In this document: one piece after another, positions 35,911 through 44,697 of the stretch | How the letters are laid out: the number at the start of each line of letters is the position of its first letter | Numbering within the stretch: position 1 is the stretch's first letter | NCBI GenBank assembly: GCA_027593175.1 | Contig: JAQCJI010000006.1 | Location: 1 to 59,403 of the forward strand | Origin: Bacteroidota bacterium | GTDB taxonomy: Bacteria; Bacteroidota; Bacteroidia; Cytophagales; Cyclobacteriaceae | DNA: 59,403 nucleotides | Direction of reading: 5' to 3' | Notes under the pieces: model-generated | What the model was told of the DNA's origin: nothing | The model's input: the letters and a program-made list of their open reading frames with translations, nothing else | Databases searched by the model: none | Made by a program: the position numbers and the translations under genes

Positions 35911-36391
35911 ATCCCTATTCCTTCCTAAATCTGTAAGCAAAGAAGAAATCTACCAATCCCTCCTACCTCAACTTGCATCGCTAATCAAAGGCGAGAAAGA
36001 TTTAGTAGCCAACCTCGCCAATATTGCTGCTGCACTGCGGGAAGGATTTGGCTTTTTCTGGGTAGGATTTTATTTGGTAAAAGGGCAGGAGTTGGTGCTA
36101 GGCCCCTTCCAAGGACCCATCGCCTGTACGCGTATCGCTTATGGAAGAGGCGTGTGTGGAACCGCTTGGAAAGAAAAGAAAACACAGGTGGTTCCCAATG
36201 TGGAGGCGTTCCCCGGACACATTGCCTGCAGCTCCGCGTCCAAGTCAGAAATTGTGGTGCCGGCATTCCAAGACAGCGAGGTATTTCTCGTCTTGGATGT
36301 GGACAGTGACGTTTTAAATGACTTTGATTCGGTAGACCAGCGCTACTTGGAGGAGTTGATGCGAATGCTAGAAAAAAATAAAACTAGCTAA
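35903..36391 (+). CDS. msrC: free methionine-R-sulfoxide reductase (GAF domain)
   Basis: 162 residues, a single GAF domain. The three fRMsr cysteines are present: C75 (GPIACTRI), C85 (GRGVCGTAW) and C109 (PGHIACSS), with spacings 10 and 24 identical to E. coli C84/C94/C118, followed by SEIVVPAF. It reduces free methionine-R-sulfoxide. Overlaps the end of ribD, so co-translated; its 3' end overlaps the alpha/beta hydrolase remnant on the other strand. Confidence 0.92.
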   Translation: MAESLFLPKSVSKEEIYQSLLPQLASLIKGEKDLVANLANIAAALREGFGFFWVGFYLVKGQELVLGPFQGPIACTRIAYGRGVCGTAWKEKKTQVVPNVEAFPGHIACSSASKSEIVVPAFQDSEVFLVLDVDSDVLNDFDSVDQRYLEELMRMLEKNKTS

Positions 36392-36968
36392 GTACCTCTC
36401 GAACGAAATCTTGTACCATCGCCAAGGTCTTTTCTTTTTCCTCTACCATTCCTAGGCGTCCGACTCCTTCCAACTCTAGGTAATGGGTAAATGCCTCTTG
36501 TTGAGCTCTGCTTGCTTCAATTTTGACTGAGGTATCTAATGTACCTGCTAGGAGCAGCTTGGAACCGGTAAACTGTCGTAGTACTGCTATTCGGTCTACC
36601 CGATCTCGCATGGCGATGGTATAGGCAAGCAAGCCCTCCAAGCAAGAACGCTTCCCATCTTCAATCGCATGGGTCAGTTCTTCCGCGAATTCGACCCGGC
36701 GATGTTCAAAGAATAATTGAGGAACAAAGGAGGTTACGAATTTGGAAGCTCCGTGTTTCTTCAAAAAGGTAAGGGCGCGGTTGCACATTTCCTTTTTTTC
36801 CAAGTCATCTGCAAAAGCGGTGGAGTGAACTAGGCCAATGGCTTTGAGGCGATCCCCCATGCGCTCGAGCAGCGCCAAAGCCACATAGCCTCCCAAGGAA
36901 TGTCCGATTAGGATTGGGTCTTGAATCTAAAGTGCATCCATCCAATCCTCAAGCTGCTCCGCAACCTC
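36384..36968 (-). pseudogene. alpha/beta hydrolase, N-terminus lost and in-frame TAG
   Basis: The longest open stretch starts at a TTG (36896) just past the nucleophile elbow, which cannot be a natural start. Reading upstream in the same frame gives IQDPILIGHS (elbow GHSLGG complete), then TAG at 36927-36929, then EVAEQLEDWMDAL, which fits the helix before the elbow in this family, and then TAA at 36969-36971, about ten bases from the dxs stop. The first ~60-70 residues of a normal protein (strands 1-3) are missing. The C-terminal cap and part of the catalytic domain remain. The gene therefore looks cut off by a deletion joining it to dxs, with a later stop. Confidence 0.72.
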
Positions 36969-36978
36969 TTAGCTGTGT

Positions 36979-38892
36979 TTAGGCAGTTTGTTCCTGCTCG
37001 GCAAAAGCTTTCACTGCATTGGCAATACCTTCTGGGTCAAAGCCACAGTCGCGATGCAGTTCTAGTTGGTCTCCATGCTCGATTATATCGTCTGGAATGC
37101 CCAAACGCTTCACTTGCGCTTGGTAGCCTTGGTCAACCATCCATTCGAGAATGGCGGAACCAAATCCTCCCATCAAGCAGCCATCTTCAACTGTAATTAC
37201 TTTTTTGAAGTTGGAAAATATTTCATGCAAGAGCTTTTCATCCAGAGGCTTCACAAATCGCATGTCGTAATGCGCTGGATTCAAACCTTCTTTCTCCAGA
37301 GATTCACAAGCCTCCACGGCATAATTACCGATATGACCCATCGTCAAGATCGCCACCTCTTCTCCTGCTTTGACACGTCTTCCTTGACCTACCGGAATCC
37401 GTTGAAAAGGAGTTTTCCAGTTTGGCATCACTCCATTTCCTCTCGGATAGCGAATAGAAAAGGGTCCTCCATGGAGGGATCCTGTATACATCAGATTACG
37501 AAGTTCCTCCTCATTCATAGGAGCAGAGACCACCAAGTTGGGAATACAGCGAAAATATGCAAGATCGTAAGCTCCATGGTGTGTAGGGCCATCAGCCCCT
37601 GCAAATCCAGCCCGATCCAGACAAAATACCACGGGCAAATTTTGGATACAGACGTCATGCACTACCTGATCGTAGGCACGCTGCATAAAAGTGGAGTAGA
37701 TGTTACAGAAAGGTACTAAGCCTTGAGTGGCCATCCCTGCAGAGAAGGTCACCGCATGCTGCTCAGCAATGCCCACGTCAAATGCACGATCCGGCATGGC
37801 TGCCATCATCAAATTCATGGAAGATCCGGAAGGCATCGCTGGGGTCACTCCGATGATGCGCGCATCTTGTTCTGCTAATTCAATCAAAGTATGTCCAAAT
37901 ACATCTTGGTATTTGGGCGCTTGCGGTGTAATTGGCGTTTTTTTGTAAATCTCTCCAGTTAACTTATCAAAAGTTCCTGGTGCATGCCAAGTGGTTTTGT
38001 TGCCACTTTCAGCAGGGGCATAACCTTTGCCTTTTACCGTAATGCAATGGAGGATTTTTGGTCCTGGGATATCTTTAAGGTCTTTCAGGATTTCCACCAA
38101 GTGGTCTACATCGTGCCCATCTACCGGTCCAAAATAACGTAGGTTGAGGGATTCAAACATGTTGCTCTGTTTGAGTACTGCCGATTTGATCGCTCCTTCT
38201 ACCTTGGATATAATTTCTTGTGCGCTACTTCCAAATTTACTTAGCTTGCCCAGCACATTCCATACTTCATCTTTCACCTTGTTGTAGGTATGTGAAGTGG
38301 TGATATCTGTCAAATAATCCTTCAATGCCCCCACATTAGGGTCGATGGACATGCAGTTGTCGTTGAGGATAATAAGCAGATTGGCGCCACTCACCCCTGC
38401 ATGATTTAAGGCCTCAAAGGCCATTCCACCAGTTAAGGCTCCGTCACCGATGACTGCTACATGTTGTAAGGGAGAACCTGTATATTTAGAGGCCATGGCC
38501 ATGCCCAAGGCAGCAGAAATTGAAGTGCTGGAATGCCCTACACCAAAAGTATCGTATTCGCTTTCTTGTCGCTTTGGAAACCCAGATAGGCCACCATACA
38601 CGCGATTGGTATGGAAAACATCCCTTCTTCCAGTTAAGATTTTGTGTCCGTATGCTTGGTGTCCAACATCCCAAACCAATTGGTCTTCAGGGGTATTGAG
38701 GACATAGTGTAAGGCTACCGTAAGCTCAACCACCCCTAAACTTGCACCAAAATGTCCGCCATATACCGATACATTGTCGATGATAAATTGACGCAATTCC
38801 TTACAAACTTGAATTAAAGAATCTTTCGAAAAATTCTTCAAATCTGCAGGGCTATTGATTTGAGCTAATAAAGGACCGGGTTGAATTTGCAT
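36979..38892 (-). CDS. dxs: 1-deoxy-D-xylulose-5-phosphate synthase
   Basis: 637 residues, full length. TPP site GDGALTGGMAFEALNHAG with LLIILNDN, the second domain with MPSGSSMNLMM and GIAEQHAVTFSAGMA, and the C-terminal transketolase domain are all intact. It joins pyruvate and glyceraldehyde-3-phosphate to start the MEP isoprenoid pathway. Divergent from scpA across a 165-base gap. Confidence 0.97.
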   Translation of the reverse strand: MQIQPGPLLAQINSPADLKNFSKDSLIQVCKELRQFIIDNVSVYGGHFGASLGVVELTVALHYVLNTPEDQLVWDVGHQAYGHKILTGRRDVFHTNRVYGGLSGFPKRQESEYDTFGVGHSSTSISAALGMAMASKYTGSPLQHVAVIGDGALTGGMAFEALNHAGVSGANLLIILNDNCMSIDPNVGALKDYLTDITTSHTYNKVKDEVWNVLGKLSKFGSSAQEIISKVEGAIKSAVLKQSNMFESLNLRYFGPVDGHDVDHLVEILKDLKDIPGPKILHCITVKGKGYAPAESGNKTTWHAPGTFDKLTGEIYKKTPITPQAPKYQDVFGHTLIELAEQDARIIGVTPAMPSGSSMNLMMAAMPDRAFDVGIAEQHAVTFSAGMATQGLVPFCNIYSTFMQRAYDQVVHDVCIQNLPVVFCLDRAGFAGADGPTHHGAYDLAYFRCIPNLVVSAPMNEEELRNLMYTGSLHGGPFSIRYPRGNGVMPNWKTPFQRIPVGQGRRVKAGEEVAILTMGHIGNYAVEACESLEKEGLNPAHYDMRFVKPLDEKLLHEIFSNFKKVITVEDGCLMGGFGSAILEWMVDQGYQAQVKRLGIPDDIIEHGDQLELHRDCGFDPEGIANAVKAFAEQEQTA

Positions 38893-39008
38893 CGGCAGGA
38901 AATTATTGTCAATAAAAATTAACTTTTATTTGGTCTGTTTGTTTTAAAATACATTGTATTCAAAGTACCTCTTTCTAATTAGTAGTTCCAAGGTTTCCTT
39001 GAATTGAA

Positions 39009-39016
39009 TATCTTTG
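39009..39016 (+). promoter_or_regulatory. candidate -7 promoter box of scpA operon
   Basis: TATCTTTG matches TAnnTTTG and lies 42 bases before the scpA GTG, in the AT-rich gap between dxs and scpA. A -33 TTTG at exact spacing is not seen. Confidence 0.4.
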
Positions 39017-39057
39017 ACTAGGATTAAACAAAATTAATCCAATTAATTAAATATCCC

Positions 39058-39810
39058 GTGAGTTTCGAAATCAAATTACCATTGTTCGAAGGTCCCTTCG
39101 ACCTGATGCTCTTTTTTATAGAGCGGGACGAACTGGATATTTATGACATCCCTATTTCCAAGATCACGTATGATTTTTTGGACTATGTCCATCACTTAGA
39201 AACCTTAGAAATTGAGGTTGCAAGCGATTTTATTCTTTTTGCTGCCACGCTAATGAAGATTAAATCTCGGATGTTGCTTCCTAGACCAAATCTAAATGAG
39301 CAGGGAGAGGTAGTTGATCCCCGGGAGGAACTGGTGCGTAACCTACTCGAGTATAAAAAATACAAGTCGGTGGTAAATGAGCTTTCCGCTCTAGAGCAAG
39401 ATCGCTTGTCTAAGGAAAAGCGTGGCAATCTGGTGAAGGAACTCCAAGAACTTAGTAAGCTAGAGGATGTGGAAGCGGAATTACAGCACCTAGATTTGTA
39501 TAAATTACTTCATGTATTTCAAAAATGCATCTCACGACTGGTTTCCCGAATAGAGGACCCTACCCACACCATCATTCAATCTCCCTACACCACTGAACAA
39601 CTGAAAGCATTTGTGCTTGAAAAAATCAGCTTCAAAAAGCAAGTTTCTTTTACGGAATTGATCTCCTATAAGCCTGAGAAAATCTTTGTGATTTACACCT
39701 TTCTTGCCATTCTTGAATTGCTTCAGCTTTCTGAATTGACCCTGGTTTTAGGGGAAGGCTACAATAATTTTTGGATAGAAAAAATCGAACCTGTCCCCAC
39801 CAAAGCATGA
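39058..39810 (+). CDS. scpA: segregation and condensation protein A
   Basis: 250 residues with a GTG start directly at the conserved N-terminus (SFEIKLPLFEGPFDLMLFFI). ScpA marks include DIYDIPISKITYDFLDYV, SDFILFAATLMKIKSRMLLP and the C-terminal winged-helix stretch VSFTELI. The kleisin ScpA bridges SMC heads in chromosome condensation with ScpB. Its stop overlaps the ATG of the next gene (ATGA). Confidence 0.94.
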   Translation: MSFEIKLPLFEGPFDLMLFFIERDELDIYDIPISKITYDFLDYVHHLETLEIEVASDFILFAATLMKIKSRMLLPRPNLNEQGEVVDPREELVRNLLEYKKYKSVVNELSALEQDRLSKEKRGNLVKELQELSKLEDVEAELQHLDLYKLLHVFQKCISRLVSRIEDPTHTIIQSPYTTEQLKAFVLEKISFKKQVSFTELISYKPEKIFVIYTFLAILELLQLSELTLVLGEGYNNFWIEKIEPVPTKA

Positions 39811-40868
39811 AGCTCGACAACAAAAAGATTTTTCAGACCCTCAACCCAAACAAGGTGTGGGTACCTATCCTGATTGGCTTGGCGATTGTTTTTGCCATGT
39901 TTTATTTCGACCCCAACTTGACCATGGAAAACTTACGAGTGGTCGTAAATGTCTCCCCATTTTTCATTTTTCTTTCCATTCTGGTTATTTTCTTGCGCGA
40001 CTTTGGCTATATGTACCGTATCCGAGAGATTACCGACCGGCACCTTACTTGGACCCGGGCTTTCTATGTGATTATTCTCTGGGAGTTTGCCTCAGCAGTG
40101 ACCCCTTCGGTGGTGGGAGGAACAGCTGCTGCTATGTTTATTTTGAATAAGGAAGGAATCAAAATGGGAAAAGCCATCGCCTTTGTGATGGTTACTGCCA
40201 TTTTGGACAACCTGTTTTTTGTCATTGGCGCGCCCATTATCCTTCATTTTGCCCAAGGAAATATTTTTCCGGAAAGTAAGTTGTTGGAGTCTCAACTGGG
40301 CAATAGCCTCTCTGCACTTTTTTGGATTAGTTATGCCCTGTATGCTTCTTACAGCCTATTGATGGCTCTTGGCTTGTTTTATAGACCTCGCGTATTCAAA
40401 TGGGTGTTGATCAAGGTCTTTTCCATCCGCTTTTTACGAAAGTGGAAGTGCGATGCACAGGAGTATGGAGACCAAATCATTGAGGCTTCAAAGCAACTTA
40501 TGGGTAGAAACTATAGGTATTGGCTCAAGATCATAGGCGCCACTGTAGTAGTATGGTCTACGAGGTACCTGATGTTGAATACCTTAATTTCTGGGTTCGT
40601 GCCTATGGACTTTTTTGATCATGTGATTGTATTTGCCCGGCAAGTGATCATGTGGATTGTCATGATGATCTCCCCTACGCCAGGCAGCAGTGGTACCGCA
40701 GAGTTTTTCTATGGGCAGTTTTTCGCAGAGTTTTTAGGGATATATACCTTTGTGACCAGCATCATTTGGAGGTTGCTCTCCTACTATCCCTACTTGATTT
40801 TGGGAGCCATTTTCCTCCCACGATGGATTCGCCAGGTATTTTTCAACAAGAAAAAGGAACTGAGTTAA
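39807..40868 (+). CDS. flippase-like membrane protein (LPG synthase TM domain, UPF0104)
   Basis: 353 residues from the ATG at 39807 that overlaps the scpA stop; a longer frame from 39771 would run inside scpA. About eight membrane segments. The family marks are SAVTPSVVGGTAAAMFILNK (GGxxxA motif) and ISPTPGSSGTAEFFYGQFF toward the C-terminus. It resembles the flippase domain of lysylphosphatidylglycerol synthases without the catalytic domain; such proteins may move lipids or lipid-linked substrates. Function unproven. It is directly followed by murF-alr. Confidence 0.85.
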   Translation: MKLDNKKIFQTLNPNKVWVPILIGLAIVFAMFYFDPNLTMENLRVVVNVSPFFIFLSILVIFLRDFGYMYRIREITDRHLTWTRAFYVIILWEFASAVTPSVVGGTAAAMFILNKEGIKMGKAIAFVMVTAILDNLFFVIGAPIILHFAQGNIFPESKLLESQLGNSLSALFWISYALYASYSLLMALGLFYRPRVFKWVLIKVFSIRFLRKWKCDAQEYGDQIIEASKQLMGRNYRYWLKIIGATVVVWSTRYLMLNTLISGFVPMDFFDHVIVFARQVIMWIVMMISPTPGSSGTAEFFYGQFFAEFLGIYTFVTSIIWRLLSYYPYLILGAIFLPRWIRQVFFNKKKELS

Positions 40869-43340
40869 ATGCTGGCTCCCTTCACACTCCCCCTTTTAGA
40901 ACAAATCCTTGGCAGCACGGGCTTAGGACTGGCTCCCAGTCAAGGAATCACACAGATCAGTATTGACTCAAGGCAGGTCCTGTATGCCGAGCAAACCTTG
41001 TTTGTGGCACTAAAAGGGGCAAAAGCCGATGGGATTACCTTTGTGGCTTCCCTGATTGAGGCGGGCGTTCGCTGCTTTTTGGTAGATAAAAATGCAGCAC
41101 TCCCTGCTTCTTGGTTAGAAAAAGCCTGTTTCATCCCAGTCAGTGATACCCGCGCTGCGCTTCAATCCTTAGCCTCCTACCAAAGAAGGGCATTTGACAA
41201 GCCTATCGTAGGCATCACAGGCAGCAATGGCAAAACCATCGTCAAGGAATGGCTGGGACAAGTGCTGAGCCAGCAATTTACAGTAGCTAAAAGCCCCAAA
41301 AGCTACAACTCGCAGGTAGGAGTTCCGCTCTCAATCTTTGGCATACAGCCCTACCACCAAGTAGCAATCCTCGAGGCAGGTGTATCCAAAAAAGGAAATA
41401 TGGATACCTTGGCGGACATGATTCGCCCTGATTTAGGAATATTTACCAACATCGGTTCGGCACATGAGGACGGGTTTGCGGGGATTGAGGAGAAAATTGC
41501 CGAGAAACTCAAGCTTTTTGCAGGAACTAAATTGCTGCTGTTTTGTAAGGATCAGGACCTGCTCGCCCAAAACATCGAGCAACTCGTGCCCGAAGAGAAC
41601 CGTATTTGTTGGTCCAAAAATGCAGGAGCAGACTTCAGCGTTTCCTGGAAAAGCCAGGACAGTAACTCTAGGATTGTAGTGATGAGAAGTGACCTACAAA
41701 CGCACACTTTCCAAGTGCCCTTTACGGATTATGCTTCCCTAGAAAATGTCACCCATGTGATCCTAGCTGCATTAAGCCTAGGACAGGAGGCCCTAGCCAT
41801 TCAAGAAGGCCTGAGTGACCTCAAGCCAGTGGACATGAGATTGACTCTCAAGCCAGGCGTCAACGATTCCCTCCTAATTGATGACACCTACAACAATGAC
41901 CTTGCGGGGCTAAAAGTGGCCCTCGAATTTTTGAGCCAGCAGCGTCCCAAGAGATCCAAAATTTTAATTCTATCCGACCTCTTGCAGCAGGGGCTCCCCG
42001 AGAAAATCTATACTGAAGTAGCTGAATTGATCCAATCTTATGGGATCGATCGGATCATTGGGGTGGGGACGGAAATCCAGCGCCTAGAAAAGCTTGTGGA
42101 TATCCCAACTTCCACCTTTGCCAACACCGAGCTTCTTCTCCAAAAGCTCGATCCCGAGGAGTTTCAAAACGACCTTATCCTGCTTACAGGTGCCCGCTCC
42201 TTTGCATTTGAAAAAATCGTGAATAGGCTCCAACAACGAATTCATGGCACCACCTTGGAGATCAACCTGAATGCCTTGACCCACAATTTTAATTTTTACA
42301 AAAGGCAGCTTGCCCCTAACACACGCGTCATGGTGATGGTCAAGGCCTTTGCCTACGGAGGTGGAGCCGCAGAAATCGCGAATCACCTGCAGACCTTGGG
42401 GGCCGATTATTTGGCGGTTGCGTACACAGATGAGGGGGTGAGCCTACGGAAACAGGGAATCCGGCTCCCCATTATGGTGCTCAATCCAGTAGAAGAATCC
42501 TTCGATTTGCTGTACCAGTACCAGTTGGAACCTGTAGTTTTCAGTCCGGAATTTTTTAATAAGCTGGGAAATTTTGCAAGAAATCAAGGAATTCCCCTCT
42601 CAATCCACTTGGAACTAGATACCGGCATGAATCGCTTGGGCTTTGAGCAGGCACAGGTAGAGGAGCTCAAAACCCTTCTTCTTACCTTCCCCGAATTGAA
42701 AGTAGCCAGTATGTACACCCACCTGGTTGGCGCAGATGAAGAAGCGCATCATGACTTTTCGGTACAGCAACTCCAGCTGTTTATGGAAATGAGTGAGGCG
42801 ATTGGCTCCATCCTATCCTACAAGCCTCTCCTTCATGCGCTAAATTCTGCGGGCATTGTCCGCTACTCCGATTACCAGCTCGACCTGGTTCGATTGGGAA
42901 TAGGATTGTATGGAGTAGAAGTGACCGGCAAGCACAACAGCTCTTTGAAGGCGGTAAGCACCTTAAAAACAACCATTTCCCAAGTCAAACCCCTCGCCCC
43001 CGGAGCAACAGTGGGCTATTCTCGCAAAGGGTCTCTACCTGAAGGAGGGAGAATCGCTACCTTGGCCATTGGCTATGCAGATGGCTACGACCGCAGGTTT
43101 TCGCAAGGCAAGGGCTATGTGCTCATTCATGGCCAAAAAGCGCCCGTCATCGGTAATGTCTGCATGGACATGGTGATGGTAGATGTCAGCCACATTACAG
43201 AAGCCAAGGCCGGAGACGAGGCCATCGTCTATGGAGAGCGGATTTCGTTGAAAGAACTGTCAGACCTCATTGGGACCATCCCCTACGAGCTCCTTACCAA
43301 CATCAGTACGCGCGTCAAGCGGGTGTATTATTTGGATTGA
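40869..43340 (+). CDS. murF-alr: bifunctional MurF ligase/alanine racemase
   Basis: 823 residues. The first ~450 form MurF (P-loop VGITGSNGKTIVKEWL, SYNSQVGVPLS, ILEAGVSKKGNMD, DDTYNND), which adds D-Ala-D-Ala to the UDP-MurNAc-tripeptide. From ~460 an alanine racemase follows, with PLP lysine K492 (VMVMVKAFAYGGG), LELDTGMNRLGF, GYSRKGSLPEGGRIATLAIGYADGYDR and GNVCMDMVMVDVS. The fusion is normal for Bacteroidota and couples D-alanine supply with its use. It begins immediately after the stop of the preceding gene. The P-loop has Ile after the Thr (GKTIV), a mild variant. Confidence 0.95.
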   Translation: MLAPFTLPLLEQILGSTGLGLAPSQGITQISIDSRQVLYAEQTLFVALKGAKADGITFVASLIEAGVRCFLVDKNAALPASWLEKACFIPVSDTRAALQSLASYQRRAFDKPIVGITGSNGKTIVKEWLGQVLSQQFTVAKSPKSYNSQVGVPLSIFGIQPYHQVAILEAGVSKKGNMDTLADMIRPDLGIFTNIGSAHEDGFAGIEEKIAEKLKLFAGTKLLLFCKDQDLLAQNIEQLVPEENRICWSKNAGADFSVSWKSQDSNSRIVVMRSDLQTHTFQVPFTDYASLENVTHVILAALSLGQEALAIQEGLSDLKPVDMRLTLKPGVNDSLLIDDTYNNDLAGLKVALEFLSQQRPKRSKILILSDLLQQGLPEKIYTEVAELIQSYGIDRIIGVGTEIQRLEKLVDIPTSTFANTELLLQKLDPEEFQNDLILLTGARSFAFEKIVNRLQQRIHGTTLEINLNALTHNFNFYKRQLAPNTRVMVMVKAFAYGGGAAEIANHLQTLGADYLAVAYTDEGVSLRKQGIRLPIMVLNPVEESFDLLYQYQLEPVVFSPEFFNKLGNFARNQGIPLSIHLELDTGMNRLGFEQAQVEELKTLLLTFPELKVASMYTHLVGADEEAHHDFSVQQLQLFMEMSEAIGSILSYKPLLHALNSAGIVRYSDYQLDLVRLGIGLYGVEVTGKHNSSLKAVSTLKTTISQVKPLAPGATVGYSRKGSLPEGGRIATLAIGYADGYDRRFSQGKGYVLIHGQKAPVIGNVCMDMVMVDVSHITEAKAGDEAIVYGERISLKELSDLIGTIPYELLTNISTRVKRVYYLD

Positions 43341-43351
43341 TGCAGCTCCCC

Positions 43352-44548
43352 TCAGGGCAAGAATTTTTTCCACCCCAGGTCTTGGGAGTTGTAAATGCTT
43401 CCTTTTCCACTAAAAATAAAGGCTACCAAACAAGCAATCCCCAAGTAAATTCCTGCCTCCAGTCCAAACAGTTCCATCCCCATCAGCGTACAGGCCAAAG
43501 GGGTATTCGTAGCTCCAGCAAACACCCCCACAAATCCACAGCCAGCCAAAAGCGCTAAAGGAAGCGGAATATAGGCTGCCAGCGCATTGCCCAAGGTGGC
43601 ACCTGTGAAGAAAAGTGGGGTGACTTCCCCACCTTTAAATCCAGAGCCAAGGGTAAGTCCTGTGAGGCCTGTTTTTACCAAAAAATCATACCAGGGCAGA
43701 GGTGTCTCAAATGCCTCCACTATCCGTGGAATACCCAAGCCTACATAGGTATATGCTCCTGTCAAGTATACGATTCCAGCTACCAAAATTCCGCCAATCA
43801 GTGGCCGAAGCGGGGGATACGAAATGCGATTAAAAACATTAGTCACCAAATATCCTGTTTCAATAAAGAGGCGAGCGGCCAGGCCAAAGGCAATACCCGC
43901 GGGGATCATCCATGCCAAGTTGATCAGGGTATGGGGAGCGACCTCAGGAATAAGGTAGGCAGTATGTTCAATGCCCCAGACCCAATCGCAAACCCAATAG
44001 GCCGTAAAAGCAGACCAGAAAGCCGGAAAAATGGAGTTGGGGTCTACTTTACGTCGCAATAGCCACTCCAAAGAGAACACCGCTCCTGCCAGGGGCGTAC
44101 CAAATACCGAGGCAAAGCCTCCTGCAACTCCACAGATCAAGAGTATCCGGACGGTGGCGGCATCAAGAGTCCATCGCTTGCCTAGTTGGGCCGCCAAAGA
44201 AGCTCCCATTTGCACTGCCGTCCCTTCTCGACCCGCCGAGCCCCCAAAAAGATGAGTGATCAAGGTGCCAAATAAGACCAAAGGAGCCATCCGCAAGGGC
44301 AGGGTCGGCTGTGGAGTATAGATCCCCTCTAAGATTAAATTGTTCCCTTTTTCTACCCCAGACCCGTATCGGTGGTAGCCGTAGCCAATGGTAAATCCAG
44401 CTAGGGGTAAGCCTGCCAAAAGCCAAAGGTGGGCATCACGAACCTGTCCTACCCAATCCAAGGAAAGCAAAAAAAGGGCGGAGGCAGAGCCCGACAAGGT
44501 TCCGATGCCTGCGCCAATTGCTACCCAAAAAAGAAGGTTTTTCAGCAA
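43352..44548 (-). CDS. CLC-family antiporter with fluoride-type (CLC-F) motifs
   Basis: 398 residues, ~10 membrane segments, shorter than the E. coli Cl-/H+ exchanger. Instead of the chloride-type GSGIP it has GNNLI (residues 68-72), and instead of GREGP it has GREGT (106-110, gating E108). Both substitutions are, to my knowledge, characteristic of the CLC-F subfamily that exports fluoride in exchange for protons. The C-terminal anion motif is GFKGGEVTPLFF. I therefore call it a likely fluoride/proton antiporter. I see no crcB-type fluoride riboswitch in the 149-base gap upstream. It is convergent with murF-alr, 11 bases apart. Confidence 0.85.
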   Translation of the reverse strand: MLKNLLFWVAIGAGIGTLSGSASALFLLSLDWVGQVRDAHLWLLAGLPLAGFTIGYGYHRYGSGVEKGNNLILEGIYTPQPTLPLRMAPLVLFGTLITHLFGGSAGREGTAVQMGASLAAQLGKRWTLDAATVRILLICGVAGGFASVFGTPLAGAVFSLEWLLRRKVDPNSIFPAFWSAFTAYWVCDWVWGIEHTAYLIPEVAPHTLINLAWMIPAGIAFGLAARLFIETGYLVTNVFNRISYPPLRPLIGGILVAGIVYLTGAYTYVGLGIPRIVEAFETPLPWYDFLVKTGLTGLTLGSGFKGGEVTPLFFTGATLGNALAAYIPLPLALLAGCGFVGVFAGATNTPLACTLMGMELFGLEAGIYLGIACLVAFIFSGKGSIYNSQDLGWKKFLP

Positions 44549-44697
44549 GATAATCGAGGTTTAAGATCCCTTTAGGTGCAAAGAAAAAGGGATTTGGTAG
44601 AATTCAAGGGACAAGAAACATATTTTTAAGACATATATTACCGCTAAGCAACCAATTGCGGAGTAAGTGAGTTAGATTATCCACAAAATAGGCGTTC

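Noticed and set aside
44549-44697. Possible fluoride riboswitch upstream of the CLC-F-like gene
   Set aside because: The gap lacks the conserved GG-GATGG and CCTTAAACCGCC-like elements of the crcB motif on either strand.
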